Source of the DNA: Afipia massiliensis
Lineage (GTDB): Bacteria; Pseudomonadota; Alphaproteobacteria; Rhizobiales; Xanthobacteraceae
Assembly: GCF_014203115.1 (NCBI RefSeq)
Contig: NZ_JACHIJ010000006.1
Location: forward strand, 124,001 to 188,000
Direction: 5' to 3'
DNA: 64,000 nt
The notes beneath the pieces are model-generated. The model did no database searches. It was not told the origin of the DNA and saw only the letters and a program-made list of their open reading frames with translations. Position numbers and translations under genes: made by a program. Shown here one piece after another: positions 9,247-18,287 of the stretch. Numbering within the stretch: the first letter of the stretch is position 1; every line of letters starts with the position of its first letter.

Positions 9247-9283
9247 AATCAGTTGGCGAAAAAAGCCAGCTTGCGGTGACCTC

Positions 9284-10516
9284 TTATGGACGGGTCATCT
9301 TGCAAGTGGTCGGCAGGACGGTCTTGTCGGCATCGATCTTGGCGACACCCTTCCAGCCCCAGCCGGTCTTTTCTTCGTCAAACGGCTCCTTGTTCTTCAG
9401 TTCGCCGAATTGCGCGATGTAGATCGGCTGGAAGAACTGGTGGTCGTCCTTGCGCATGAAGCCCTTGCCGCCGTTGAAGACTTCATAGTCCATGCCTTCG
9501 AGAGCAGCGGCAACCTTCACCGGCTCAAGTGACTTGGCCTTTTCGGCAGCGAGCGCGAACATCCGCATTTCGTTGACGGCGCGCGGATAGAACAGGCTGA
9601 AGCCATACTTGTCGCGCAGCGCCTTTTCGAACGCCATCGACGACTTGTTGTCGATGTTGGCGTAGCCTTCCGCGACCTGGAACACCTGATCGTTCAGGTT
9701 GCCCTGCTTGATCGCGGTCGGGCCGCCGGTGCCGCCTGCGTAGTAGGTGTACCAGTTGACCTTGAGCCCGGAGTCAGCCGCGGCCTTGAGCAGCAGCGCG
9801 AAGTCCTGGCCCCAGTTGCCGGTGATGACGCTGTCCGCGCCGGACGCCTTGATCTTCGCGATATACGGCGCGAAGTCGGTGACCTTCAGCAGCGGGTGCT
9901 TTTCGTCGCCGACAATCTCGATGTCCGGACGCTTCGTCTTCAGCATCGCGCGCGCGGTGGTGCGCACCGATTCGCCGAACGAGTAGTCCTGGTTGATCAG
10001 ATAGATTTTTTTGATCGACGGAGTGCCCTTCATGTAGTTGGTGAGGGCTTCCATCTTGATGTCGGAGTTGGCGTCCCAGCGGAAGTGCGAGAAACTGCAC
10101 TTTTCGTTGGTGAGGACCGGGTCAACCGCGGCGTAGTTGAAGTACAGCACTTCCTTGCCGGGATTGCGCTCGTTGTACTTGGTGATGAAGTCGGTCAGCG
10201 CGCCTGCCACCGAGGAGCCGTTGCCCTGGGTGATGTAGCGCACGCCCGAGTCGATCGCCTTCTGGGCCTGGATCAGGCTTTCCTGCGGATTGGTCTTGTT
10301 GTCGAGCGGAACGATTTCGACCTTTTTGCCGAGAATGCCGCCCTTGGCGTTCACTTCGTCGGCAAGGAACTGAAACGTCTTGAGGCCGATTTCGCCGACG
10401 CTGGCGCCGCCGCCGGACAACGGGTCGATGTAGCCAATTTTCAAGGTGTCCTGGGCCATCGCCGCTCCGCCCAGCATGGGAAGCGCGAACGCCGCAGCCA
10501 TCATCAATTTACGCAT
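9284..10516 (-). CDS. livK: Periplasmic branched-chain amino-acid type substrate-binding protein
   Basis: 410-residue solute-binding protein of the type-1 periplasmic fold. The signal peptide MRKLMMAAAFALPMLGGAAMA ends with AMA before QDTLKIGYIDPLSG. The ATG at 10514-10516 is preceded by a GGGAGAT ribosome site, and the N-terminus makes a complete signal peptide, so the open frame running upstream to 11542 is not used. It is the first gene of livKHMGF and is divergent from the GDP-fucose synthase gene. Ligand unknown. Confidence 0.92.
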   Translation of the reverse strand: MRKLMMAAAFALPMLGGAAMAQDTLKIGYIDPLSGGGASVGEIGLKTFQFLADEVNAKGGILGKKVEIVPLDNKTNPQESLIQAQKAIDSGVRYITQGNGSSVAGALTDFITKYNERNPGKEVLYFNYAAVDPVLTNEKCSFSHFRWDANSDIKMEALTNYMKGTPSIKKIYLINQDYSFGESVRTTARAMLKTKRPDIEIVGDEKHPLLKVTDFAPYIAKIKASGADSVITGNWGQDFALLLKAAADSGLKVNWYTYYAGGTGGPTAIKQGNLNDQVFQVAEGYANIDNKSSMAFEKALRDKYGFSLFYPRAVNEMRMFALAAEKAKSLEPVKVAAALEGMDYEVFNGGKGFMRKDDHQFFQPIYIAQFGELKNKEPFDEEKTGWGWKGVAKIDADKTVLPTTCKMTRP

Positions 10517-10852
10517 TTTTATCTCCCTGAATTCTCTTTGTGATCGGCCCGTTCTTGCGGGTGGACAGCCAAGATTTTGGGATCTTGTACCGTCCGGGCC
10601 GTTCGTGCGGCGGATTGTGGTCCAACACCCCGCAAGCCGCAAGCCCGGTCTCTGGGCGGAATGGAGAATGCTTAATTTGCCCGTCCGGGCAGGACCGTGA
10701 TAGGGGTCCGGGCCGTTTGCTGGGACCGCGACCGACGGACGCACGCCGTCGTTGGTTGTTTCTGTGCTGCCTGCATTTCGGTAATCTTCGGTGCGGGGTT
10801 GAGTGAATATGCCAGCGAGAAAATCGCGATCGACGGTCGCCGTGCGGGATCG
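10517..10852. other. Divergent intergenic region, livK and GDP-fucose synthase
   Basis: 336 nt without a credible gene. It must hold the promoters of both the livKHMGF operon (minus) and the fcl gene (plus). A short inverted repeat with GCCCGTCCGGGC lies at about 10680-10691. I see no clear sigma-70, sigma-54 or operator consensus. Confidence 0.5.
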
Positions 10853-11803
10853 ATGATGGCCGTCCTGCCATTTGATCTGAAGGGGAAACGCGTGTTCGTG
10901 GCCGGCCATCGGGGGATGGTGGGCAGCGCCATCGTGCGCCGGCTCGGCCGCGAGGGTGCCGAGGTCCTGACTGTTTCGCGGAGCGAACTTGATCTGCTCG
11001 ATCAGGCCGCCGTGAACAGGTGGTTCGCGGCGATGCGCCCGCAGGTTGTGTTCCATGCGGCCGCGAAGGTCGGCGGCATCGTCGCCAACAACACCCTGCG
11101 CGCCGAGTTCATCTACGAGAATCTGCTGATCGCGACCAACGTCATCCATGCGGCGCATGTGCACGGCGTCGAGAAACTGCTGTTTCTCGGTTCCTCCTGC
11201 ATCTATCCGAAGCTGGCTCCGCAGCCGCTGCGCGAGGATTCGCTGCTGACCGACACGCTCGAGCCGACCAACGAGCCGTATGCGATCGCCAAGATCGCCG
11301 GCGTCAAGATGGCGGAGGCTTACCGCGCCCAGTACGGCAGCGACTTCATCAGTATCATGCCGACCAATCTCTATGGCCCCGGCGACAACTATCATCCCGA
11401 ATACAGCCACGTGGTCGCGGCGCTGATCCGCCGCTTCCACGAGGCGAAGGAAACCGGCGCGCGCGAAGTCGTGGTGTGGGGCACCGGCACGCCGCGGCGC
11501 GAGTTTCTCTATGTCGACGACATGGCCGACGCCTCGATCCATCTGATGAAGAATTACTCGGAAGGCGGCCTGATCAATGTCGGGACCGGCGAGGATATTT
11601 CCATCGCGGACTTTGCGCGCGTGGTCGCGCGGACCGTCGGCTACACCGGCGAGATCTCGTTCGACACGTCGAAGCCGGACGGAACCCCGCGCAAGCTGCT
11701 CGATGTCGGCAAGCTCGCGAATTTCGGATGGCGGGCGACGACTTCGCTCGACGACGGCATCAAGCTTGCCTATCAGGCGTTCCTGAAAGAACGATCACCG
11801 TAG
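10853..11803 (+). CDS. fcl: GDP-L-fucose synthase
   Basis: 316-residue extended SDR that converts GDP-4-keto-6-deoxymannose to GDP-L-fucose with NADPH. The nucleotide-binding motif [14 protein letters not shown] is near the N-terminus, the SSCIYPK segment supplies the catalytic serine, and YAIAK gives the Tyr/Lys pair. The length matches WcaG/Fcl. Start ATG at 10853 (a second ATG at 10856); the upstream extension has no coding character. No gmd gene for the preceding GDP-mannose dehydratase is in the window, so it stands alone, 37 kb from the LPS genes. Confidence 0.9.
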   Translation: MMAVLPFDLKGKRVFVAGHRGMVGSAIVRRLGREGAEVLTVSRSELDLLDQAAVNRWFAAMRPQVVFHAAAKVGGIVANNTLRAEFIYENLLIATNVIHAAHVHGVEKLLFLGSSCIYPKLAPQPLREDSLLTDTLEPTNEPYAIAKIAGVKMAEAYRAQYGSDFISIMPTNLYGPGDNYHPEYSHVVAALIRRFHEAKETGAREVVVWGTGTPRREFLYVDDMADASIHLMKNYSEGGLINVGTGEDISIADFARVVARTVGYTGEISFDTSKPDGTPRKLLDVGKLANFGWRATTSLDDGIKLAYQAFLKERSP

Positions 11804-11908
11804 TCCGACGCCGAGTCCGGGAACTGTTGACGCCGTTTCGCAAGACATCACGGAACAGGCGGCGTCTTGCGTCGTTGGCTCTTCATGTCTCACACATGGA
11901 GAGAAGTA

Positions 11909-12265
11909 ATGGCTCAACAGGAACGCGAAACGTCTTCCCTTATCGGCAGTGACAAGGTGGATGGAACTGCCGTCTACGACGCGGACGGCGAGAAGATCGG
12001 TTCGATCGAACGGGTGATGATCGAAAAGATGACCGGCAAGGTATCGTATGCCGTCCTCAGCTTCGGCGGCTTTCTGGGCATCGGCGACGATCATTATCCG
12101 CTGCCGTGGTCGTCCCTCAAGTACAACGTGGAGCTGGGCGGCTATCAGACGATGATTCCGGTGGAGAAGCTGAAAGGCGCTCCAAAGTACGCGGACGAGA
12201 ACGAATGGGACTGGGGTGCGACCCGGACGAAAGGCCTGAGCGACTATTACGGCGTTGCGATGTAA
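11909..12265 (+). CDS. PRC-barrel domain protein
   Basis: 118-residue soluble protein with one PRC-barrel-like domain (SSLIGSDKVDGTAVYDADGEKIG, then ERVMIEKMTGKVSYAVLSFG). The ATG at 11909 has the ribosome site GGAGAG about 6 nt upstream and is preferred over ATG at 11885. Such stand-alone PRC-barrel proteins are common in Bradyrhizobium-like genomes, often stress-related, but the function here is not known. Confidence 0.8.
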   Translation: MAQQERETSSLIGSDKVDGTAVYDADGEKIGSIERVMIEKMTGKVSYAVLSFGGFLGIGDDHYPLPWSSLKYNVELGGYQTMIPVEKLKGAPKYADENEWDWGATRTKGLSDYYGVAM

Positions 12266-12331
12266 GATCATCGCCGATGTGGTCGCGGTCGCGTCGAATC
12301 CCGGCGCGTCCTTGGTCCGTGATTGACGGCG

Positions 12332-12751
12332 ATGAGTGACATCCACGATCTTCAGCGGTTTATGGAGGCGCAGGCGCCGGTCTATCCGCGCGTGGTGTCG
12401 GAGTTGCGTGCGGGCCGCAAACAAAGCCACTGGATGTGGTTCATCTTTCCGCAGATCGAAGGCCTCGGATTCAGCGCGATGGCGCAGAGGTACGCCATCG
12501 GCTCGCGCGCGGAGGCCGTGGCGTATCTGGATCATCCGGTGCTCGGGCCGCGGCTGCGCGAATGCACGCGGCTGGTGAACGCGGTCGACGGCAAGGACAT
12601 TCATGCGATCTTGGGTTCGCCCGACGATATGAAATTCAAATCGTCGATGACGCTGTTCGCCAAAGTCACTGCCGACAATGCGGACTTTGTTGCGGCCCTG
12701 CATAAATACTACGATGGCGAATTCGACGCGGCGACAATCGCCCGCCTGTGA
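12332..12751 (+). CDS. DUF1810 family protein
   Basis: 139-residue protein of the DUF1810 (YfiT-like calpastatin-named) family, recognisable from DLQRFMEAQ at the N-terminus, SHWMWFIFPQ and ILGSPDDMKFKSSMTLF. ATG at 12332 is preferred over an in-frame TTG at 12323. Its stop overlaps the start of yjbQ (GTGA), so the two are probably co-transcribed. Biochemical role unknown. Confidence 0.85.
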   Translation: MSDIHDLQRFMEAQAPVYPRVVSELRAGRKQSHWMWFIFPQIEGLGFSAMAQRYAIGSRAEAVAYLDHPVLGPRLRECTRLVNAVDGKDIHAILGSPDDMKFKSSMTLFAKVTADNADFVAALHKYYDGEFDAATIARL

Positions 12752-13212
12752 GCGACAGATCCATGAAACAGACGCCCGTTGTTGTCACCGACGTCGAGAC
12801 CATCGCCAGTTCGGTATTGACCGTGCCGACCGGGGGCGAGGGCTTCATCGACATCACGGCGGAGGTCGCGCGGTTTCTGAAGCAGACCGGCGGCGTGACG
12901 GGAGCCGTGACCCTGTTCATCCGTCACACCTCGGCGTCGCTGACCATTCAGGAAAACGCCGATCCCGATGTGCTGGCGGACCTGATCACGTCATTGCGAC
13001 GGCTCGCGCCTGCCGACGGCGGCTGGCGTCACACCATCGAAGGTCCGGACGACATGCCGGCGCATATCAAGACCATGCTGACGTGCAGCAACCTGCAGAT
13101 CCCGGTTCTCGACGGCGCGCTGGCGCTCGGCACCTGGCAGGCGATCTATCTGATCGAGCACCGGACAAGGCCGCACAGCCGCGAGGTGGTGATGCAGTTC
13201 ATGGGAAGCTAG
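12748..13212 (+). CDS. yjbQ: YjbQ/UPF0047 family protein
   Basis: 154-residue protein of the YjbQ family, annotated elsewhere as secondary thiamine-phosphate synthase enzyme. The conserved segments FIRHTSASLTIQENADPDVL and HIKTMLTCSNLQIPV are present. GTG at 12748 overlaps the DUF1810 stop; ATG at 12763 is an alternative that removes five residues. The physiological role of the family is not settled. Confidence 0.87.
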   Translation: MSDRSMKQTPVVVTDVETIASSVLTVPTGGEGFIDITAEVARFLKQTGGVTGAVTLFIRHTSASLTIQENADPDVLADLITSLRRLAPADGGWRHTIEGPDDMPAHIKTMLTCSNLQIPVLDGALALGTWQAIYLIEHRTRPHSREVVMQFMGS

Positions 13213-13226
13213 CGCGATACCATCAC

Positions 13227-13403
13227 CGTCATTCCGGGGCGCGAGCGCTTGCGAGCGAACGCGGAATCTCGAAGTTGTTTCCGATGAACTCTTCGGGATT
13301 CCGGATCAGTCGCGGAGCCTGTCATCGGGCCGGCCAAAAGCGCGTTTACGCGCGTCTTTGACGCGCTATGGCCGGACCCGCTGGCGTCCTGTCCGGAATG
13401 ACG
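13227..13403. repeat. Palindromic intergenic repeat, CGTCATTCCGG type
   Basis: The outer arms CGTCATTCCGG (13227-13237) and CCGGAATGACG (13393-13403) are perfect complements and enclose about 155 nt with further short inverted repeats (GCGCGTTTACGCGCG). It lies between convergent yjbQ and the CoA-transferase gene. A related element is at 43627-43736. No gene inside. Confidence 0.7.
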
Positions 13404-13415
13404 TGCTGAAGAAGA

Positions 13416-15881
13416 CTAGCTCGCCGCACTCGCGGTCTTGCCGTCACTCTTTTTCTTCTTCGGCTTCGGCAAGGTCGCCTCAGTCCCGATGACTTCAGCG
13501 CGCGCAAGCTCCGCGATCTCGGCGTCGCTGAGATTGAGCACCTCGCGCAACACTTCGTGGTTATGCTGGCCCAGCGTCGGCGCGACATTCACGATCGGAT
13601 AGGGCAACTCGTTCTCGCCTTCGCGATAGGCCACCGACGGCAGCAGATGCGGACCCATGAACGGCCGGTCGCTCGGCTGCCAGTGTCCCGTCTTCAGCAA
13701 ATGCGGATCGGAGGCGAGATCCTGCGGCAGCTTGGCGATGCCCGCAGGCACACCGGCCTTCTGCAATGTCACCATCGCGATATCGGGACGCACATCCGCG
13801 AGCCAGTGACGGATCGCGACCTCGATGGAATCTTCATGCGTGCGCCGGCCTTCAGCAGTCGCGAACTCGGGATTGGCCGCAAGGTCCGCCCGCCGCATCA
13901 CGCCGCACAGCGCGCGCCACTCGTCGTCGCTGCGAACCGAGAGCGTGATCCACTGATCGATCCCGACGGTGGGGAAGCAGCCATTCGGCACATATTGCGG
14001 ATGACGGTTGCCGATGCGCGGACTTGTTGCGCCGGTAGCGGATTGTTCGAGGATCGACGGCGCGACCATCGGCAGCATGCATTCCACCTGGCTGAGGTCG
14101 ATGTGCTGACCTTCGCCGGTGCTCCGCTGATGCATGAAGCCGAGCAGCAGCGCGGCGGCGCCATTCAGGCCGCCAATCGGATCGCCGATCGCAGCATGCA
14201 GCATCACCGGCGGGTCTTCCGGGCCGCCGGTGACCGAAGGCAAACCCGACGCCTGTTCGAGCGTCGAGCCATAGGCGCGCACGCCGCTCCATTTTCCCGT
14301 CATGCCGAATGCGGGCATGGTGACGACCACGAGACGCGGATTGATCTTGAGAATGTCGTTCACGCCGAGGCCGAGGCGCGGCATCACGTCGGCGGCGTAG
14401 TTGTCGATCACCGCGTCGGCGTCCTTCATCAGGCGCTTGAGCAGCGAGAGGCCGGCGTCGGTGGTGAGGTCCAGTGTGATGCCGCGCTTGTTGCGGTTGT
14501 TCATCTGAAACCAGTAGGTCTTCTCGTAGGTCCGCTCCTCGTGATAGGGCGGCCGCGTGTCGGTGCCGCGGAACCAGTCGGGATACTGGCAGGACTCCAC
14601 TTTAATGACGTCGGCGCCGAGATCGCCCATCTGGCGCGTCGCGGTCGGGCCGGCCCATCCCATGGTGAGATCGATGATGCGCAGGCCCTTCAGCGGCAGC
14701 GCGTCCGCCGCATTCGCCGCGCGGGTCGCGTTGCGTTTATGCGCGGGCAGGGCGGCCTTGTCGTCCGCCCCCGCCAGCGGCGCGCGACCGTTCGGCTTCG
14801 GCCGTGAACGCGTCAGATATTGCGGCAGCACCGGCCCCTCGAACGACGCAGTGCCGATCTCCACCGGCCCGAATACGCCGCGGGTGCGATGCACATCCTG
14901 TTCGAGCAATTCCTTCATGTCGGGCACGACCGCGAGCGGCAGCCGCAGCTCGATGCCCATCTCGAACCATTCGAGTGCGGTTTTCTTCAGCAGCGCCGGC
15001 GTGATGATCGCCTTCAGTTCATCCGCATGGTTGAAGCGGCCGATGGTCGCCGAGTATTTCGGATCGGCGCCGAGTTCGGGCATGTCGAGCATGGTGCAGA
15101 ACGCCGCCCATTGCGCGGGCGTGACCACGGTGACGCCGAGCCAGCCATGCTTGGTGACGAAGTTGCCGGACGGATAGCCGCGGCCGAACCGGTTGATGCC
15201 GGGGCGCGGGCGCGTGAAGCCGGACTCGAGCGCAAGCCCGGTGTCGAACTCGCTGATATGCAGCATCGCTTCAAGATTGTTGACGGCGAAGCGGTGCGCG
15301 CCGTGCGCGTATCCATAAAGGCCGGCAAGGCTCGGAATGAAGGCGGTCAGTCCGCCGACCACGCCGATCTGCCCGTCGCGCGGCAGCACCGGCGGTCCTT
15401 CGATGGGGCCGACCAGTTTCACGAGGCCCGCAAGGCTGCGGCACACCGAGTCGGTCGCGAGATAATTGCGATATGGGCCGTGTTCGCCGAACCACGACAT
15501 CGCGGTGATGGCGAGGCCGGGATCGACCTTGCGCAAACGGTCGTGCGAAATCTGCGAGGCTGCGATCTCGTCGGGATGCCGCGCGTCGAGCAGCAGGTCG
15601 GAACCGGCGAGCAGTTCGAGAATCCGGTTGGCGCCTGCCGGTGTTTCCGGGTCGGCGGTGATGCTTTTCTTGTTGGTGTTGAGCCACGCGAAGGTGAGGC
15701 TCTGGCGTTTGCCGTCGCCCGCATCCGCAAGCGGCGGAACAAGGCGGCCGGGATCGCCGCCCTGCGGCTCGATCTTGATGACCTCCGCGCCGAAATCCGC
15801 GAACAGTTTGCCGCAATAACCGAGCGTATCGCCCGATCCGAGTTCAACAACGCGCAGACCAGAAAGGGGGAAAGATGGCAT
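13416..15881 (-). CDS. Double-domain class III CoA-transferase (CaiB/BaiF family)
   Basis: 821-residue protein made of two tandem CaiB/BaiF domains. The first starts at PLSGLRVVELGSGDTLGYCG, and the second at about residue 403 with PLKGLRIIDLTMGWAGPTA. Each repeats the pattern GAEVIKIE or GADVIKVE. The second domain has the GDP-I-GG segment (AIGDPIGGLNGA) where the family catalytic aspartate sits. The matching place in domain 1 reads IGVVGG, so only the second half looks catalytic. The C-terminus is lysine-rich (KPKKKKSDGK). It should transfer CoA between carboxylic acids; substrates unknown. Monocistronic on the minus strand. Confidence 0.88.
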   Translation of the reverse strand: MPSFPLSGLRVVELGSGDTLGYCGKLFADFGAEVIKIEPQGGDPGRLVPPLADAGDGKRQSLTFAWLNTNKKSITADPETPAGANRILELLAGSDLLLDARHPDEIAASQISHDRLRKVDPGLAITAMSWFGEHGPYRNYLATDSVCRSLAGLVKLVGPIEGPPVLPRDGQIGVVGGLTAFIPSLAGLYGYAHGAHRFAVNNLEAMLHISEFDTGLALESGFTRPRPGINRFGRGYPSGNFVTKHGWLGVTVVTPAQWAAFCTMLDMPELGADPKYSATIGRFNHADELKAIITPALLKKTALEWFEMGIELRLPLAVVPDMKELLEQDVHRTRGVFGPVEIGTASFEGPVLPQYLTRSRPKPNGRAPLAGADDKAALPAHKRNATRAANAADALPLKGLRIIDLTMGWAGPTATRQMGDLGADVIKVESCQYPDWFRGTDTRPPYHEERTYEKTYWFQMNNRNKRGITLDLTTDAGLSLLKRLMKDADAVIDNYAADVMPRLGLGVNDILKINPRLVVVTMPAFGMTGKWSGVRAYGSTLEQASGLPSVTGGPEDPPVMLHAAIGDPIGGLNGAAALLLGFMHQRSTGEGQHIDLSQVECMLPMVAPSILEQSATGATSPRIGNRHPQYVPNGCFPTVGIDQWITLSVRSDDEWRALCGVMRRADLAANPEFATAEGRRTHEDSIEVAIRHWLADVRPDIAMVTLQKAGVPAGIAKLPQDLASDPHLLKTGHWQPSDRPFMGPHLLPSVAYREGENELPYPIVNVAPTLGQHNHEVLREVLNLSDAEIAELARAEVIGTEATLPKPKKKKSDGKTASAAS

Positions 15882-15981
15882 TTGATCCCTGTTTTTTTAT
15901 TGGCTTTGTTTTTTGCAGGGTGCCTGATCTGGTTCGATCACGCAATCATTCAGGCGGGTAGGAAGGAGCCGCATATGTGAT

Positions 15982-16070
15982 CGTCATCACCGGGCTTGTC
16001 CCGGTGATCCACGTCTTTTTTCGTTGATCGCGCCAAGACGTGGATGGCCGGGACAAGCCCGGCCATGACG
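15982..16070. repeat. Palindromic repeat, CGTCAT/ACGTCTT type, copy 1 beside hemD
   Basis: An 89-nt palindrome with outer CGTCAT and ATGACG, inner CCGGGCTTGTCCCGG, and ATCCACGTCTT pairing with AAGACGTGGAT. It lies at the 3' end of the HemD-like gene. An almost identical copy in the same orientation lies on the other side at 17075-17163, and a relative at 30692-30778. Confidence 0.82.
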
Positions 16071-16091
16071 AAAGCGAGATTTGACGTTCGA

Positions 16092-16931
16092 CTAAGACGC
16101 CATGCGCGGCGGCGTTCTGTTCAGCGCAACAGCCATGGCGCTGATCAGCGGCTTCATGAAAAACGAGTCGTTGGCGGGATAAATGTCGGTGTGCAGACCG
16201 TTGGCCTTCAGCTCATCCGACACGACGGGGCCGACCGAGGCCACCGGCGTCTGCTTGAGGCCGGCGCGCAACTGGTCTTCGCAGTTGTGGGCGCGCGCGA
16301 CATCGACCAAACGCCGTACCTGACCTGAACTCGTCAGCGCAATCGCATCGACGCGGCGCTGCGCCATCTCATCAATGGCTGCGACGATGTTGGTGTCCGC
16401 CGCCTGTCCGTCATAGATGTAGGGCAGCACAGGCTCGACGGTTGCGCCGAGCGAAGTGATCGCGGCGATCAGCTTGCCGTGATCCTTGTCGGGATAAAGC
16501 TGAAGCCCGACACGATGACCTTTCAGATTCTCCTGAGCGAGCATGGTGGCGACGCCTTCCGAAGTCGGCGTCTCGGTCTGGACGTCGGCTTCGAGGCCGA
16601 TTTCGCGCAGCGCACGCACCGGCTTCGGGCCGCGTGCGTATCGCTTCGCTTTCGCAATGGCCGCGACAAAATCCTGATCGACGCCGATGCGCCGTGCAAC
16701 CTTCATCATGCGGCGCAGGCCTTCGCCGGTCATCAGCACCAGATCGTCGAACGGCTTGTCGATGAACAGCCTGATCCAGGCCTCAATCGGGGCGGGGTCC
16801 GGCGCGTCATGAATGGTGAACATCGGACATTGCAGCACGTGGGCGCCCTGTTCCTGAAGCAGGCGAGAAAACTGCGCTTCTTCGCGCGTTTCCAGAATCA
16901 GGATGCGGTAACCTTCAAGCCTGCCAGCCAT
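16092..16931 (-). CDS. Uroporphyrinogen-III synthase (HemD) family protein
   Basis: 279-residue protein with the two-lobed HemD pattern: an N-terminal part with ILILETREEAQFSRLLQEQG and LVLMTGEGLRR, and a second lobe with IALTSSGQVRRLVDVA and VASVGPVVSDELK. These are the usual HemD turns. It would cyclise hydroxymethylbilane in haem synthesis. It is not next to hemC, however, and the match is loose, so it could be a paralogue. It is bracketed by two copies of one palindromic repeat. A ribosome site (AAAGG) precedes the ATG. Confidence 0.75.
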   Translation of the reverse strand: MAGRLEGYRILILETREEAQFSRLLQEQGAHVLQCPMFTIHDAPDPAPIEAWIRLFIDKPFDDLVLMTGEGLRRMMKVARRIGVDQDFVAAIAKAKRYARGPKPVRALREIGLEADVQTETPTSEGVATMLAQENLKGHRVGLQLYPDKDHGKLIAAITSLGATVEPVLPYIYDGQAADTNIVAAIDEMAQRRVDAIALTSSGQVRRLVDVARAHNCEDQLRAGLKQTPVASVGPVVSDELKANGLHTDIYPANDSFFMKPLISAMAVALNRTPPRMAS

Positions 16932-17289
16932 ATCAACCTTTCGCGACCAAAGCCGAACCGAAGCGCCAGCCTATTGCCGCCGCGGATCGCATGCCAGCCT
17001 GTTTTGTGGCCGCTTTCGTCATGTGAGCCAATGAGTCGGCACGGGAAGGAGCGCGTAGCATCGACAATCACGGTCGTCATCACCGGGCTTGTCCCGGTGA
17101 TCCACGTCTTTCTTCTCGGATGCCGCCAAGACGTGGATGGCCGGGACAAGCCCGGCCATGACGAGAGAAGATGATCGCTCCGCACCTCGCAATGACGATG
17201 CAGGCTACCGATGCAATTGGCGAACGGAAGGAGTGGTGTTACAGGAAGGTTCCGCCCGCCACCTGTCGTCCAGAATCGAAAAAATCCCC
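16932..17289. other. Intergenic region between hemD-like gene and purU
   Basis: 358 nt. It holds the palindromic repeat at 17075-17163 and must hold both divergent promoters. No credible reading frame; I see no clear operator or riboswitch. Confidence 0.5.
17075..17163. repeat. Palindromic repeat, CGTCAT/ACGTCTT type, copy 2 beside hemD
   Basis: 89 nt, nearly identical in sequence, length and orientation to 15982-16070. Differences are confined to the central loop (TTCTTCTCGGATGCCGCC against TTTTTCGTTGATCGCGCC). Together the copies flank the HemD-like gene as direct repeats about 1.1 kb apart. Confidence 0.82.
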
Positions 17290-18153
17290 ATGTCCGCACA
17301 GCAATTCGTCCTGACCCTGTCCTGCCCGGACCGTCCCGGCATCGTGTCCGCGGTCTCCACCTTCCTGTTCGCCAACGGGCAGAACATTCTCGACGCGCAG
17401 CAATACAGCGACATCGAGACCGGCCGGTTCTTCATGCGGGTGAGTTTCGATTCGCCCGCCGCGCAGGCGGACCTGCCGACGCTTCAGGCCGGATTCGGCG
17501 TGATGGCGAAGCCGTTCTACATGGTCTGGCAGTTGCGCGACCGTGCCGTGCAGCAGCGCGTGCTGCTGATGGTGTCGAAGTTCGATCATTGCCTCGCCGA
17601 CATTCTCTATCGCTGGCGGCGTGGCGAAATGCCGATGACCCCGACCGCGATCGTTTCCAACCATCCTCTGGAGACCTATGCCGGGCTCGATTTCGCAGGT
17701 ATCCCGTTTCACCATCTGCCGGTGACGCGCGCCACCAAGGACGAGCAGGAAGCGGCGGTCTGGAAAATCATTCAGGACACAAAGACGGATCTCGTGGTGC
17801 TGGCGCGCTACATGCAGGTGCTGTCGGAGGATTTCGCCGGAAAGCTCTCCGGGCGCTGCATCAACATCCACCACTCGTTCCTGCCGGGCTTCAAGGGCGC
17901 CAAGCCCTACCATCAGGCGCATGAGCGCGGCGTCAAGCTGATCGGCGCCACCGCGCATTATGTGACGAGCGCGCTGGATGAAGGCCCGATCATCGAGCAG
18001 GACATCGAGCGCATCAGCCACCGCGATGCGCCGGAAGATCTCGTCCGCAAGGGCGCGGATATCGAGCGGCGCGTGCTCGCCCGTGCGATCCGCTATCATC
18101 TTGAGGACCGCGTGATCCTCAACGGTCGCAAGACCGTGGTGTTCACGGACTGA
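17290..18153 (+). CDS. purU: Formyltetrahydrofolate deformylase PurU
   Basis: 287-residue enzyme that hydrolyses 10-formyl-THF to formate and THF. The N-terminal ACT domain ([20 protein letters not shown]) is followed by a formyltransferase domain with the catalytic segment [18 protein letters not shown] and a downstream aspartate in [12 protein letters not shown]. Length and order match PurU. ATG at 17290 starts directly at the ACT domain. Monocistronic. Confidence 0.94.
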   Translation: MSAQQFVLTLSCPDRPGIVSAVSTFLFANGQNILDAQQYSDIETGRFFMRVSFDSPAAQADLPTLQAGFGVMAKPFYMVWQLRDRAVQQRVLLMVSKFDHCLADILYRWRRGEMPMTPTAIVSNHPLETYAGLDFAGIPFHHLPVTRATKDEQEAAVWKIIQDTKTDLVVLARYMQVLSEDFAGKLSGRCINIHHSFLPGFKGAKPYHQAHERGVKLIGATAHYVTSALDEGPIIEQDIERISHRDAPEDLVRKGADIERRVLARAIRYHLEDRVILNGRKTVVFTD

Positions 18154-18170
18154 CTTTCAACAGCCCGCCT

Positions 18171-18280
18171 GCCGTCACCCTGAGGTGCCGTAGCGAAGCG
18201 GAGGCCTCGAAGGGCGACGGCGCGATTCCGGGTGGTCATCCTTCGAGGCTCGCAAGAGCTCGCTCCTCAGGATGACGGCC
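18171..18280. repeat. Palindromic intergenic repeat, CCTGAGG/CCTCAGG type
   Basis: Outer arms GCCGTCACCCTGAGG (18171-18185) and CCTCAGGATGACGGC (18265-18279) pair with one mismatch; inner GGCCTCGAAGG pairs with CCTTCGAGGC. It lies between the convergent purU and host-attachment genes. A different sequence family from the other palindromes here. No gene inside. Confidence 0.75.
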
Positions 18281-18287
18281 GCAACCG

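Noticed and set aside
9284-11542. 752-codon frame joining livK to an upstream N-terminal extension
   Set aside because: The extension is antisense to fcl and would bury the signal peptide; the start with ribosome site at 10516 gives a normal binding protein.
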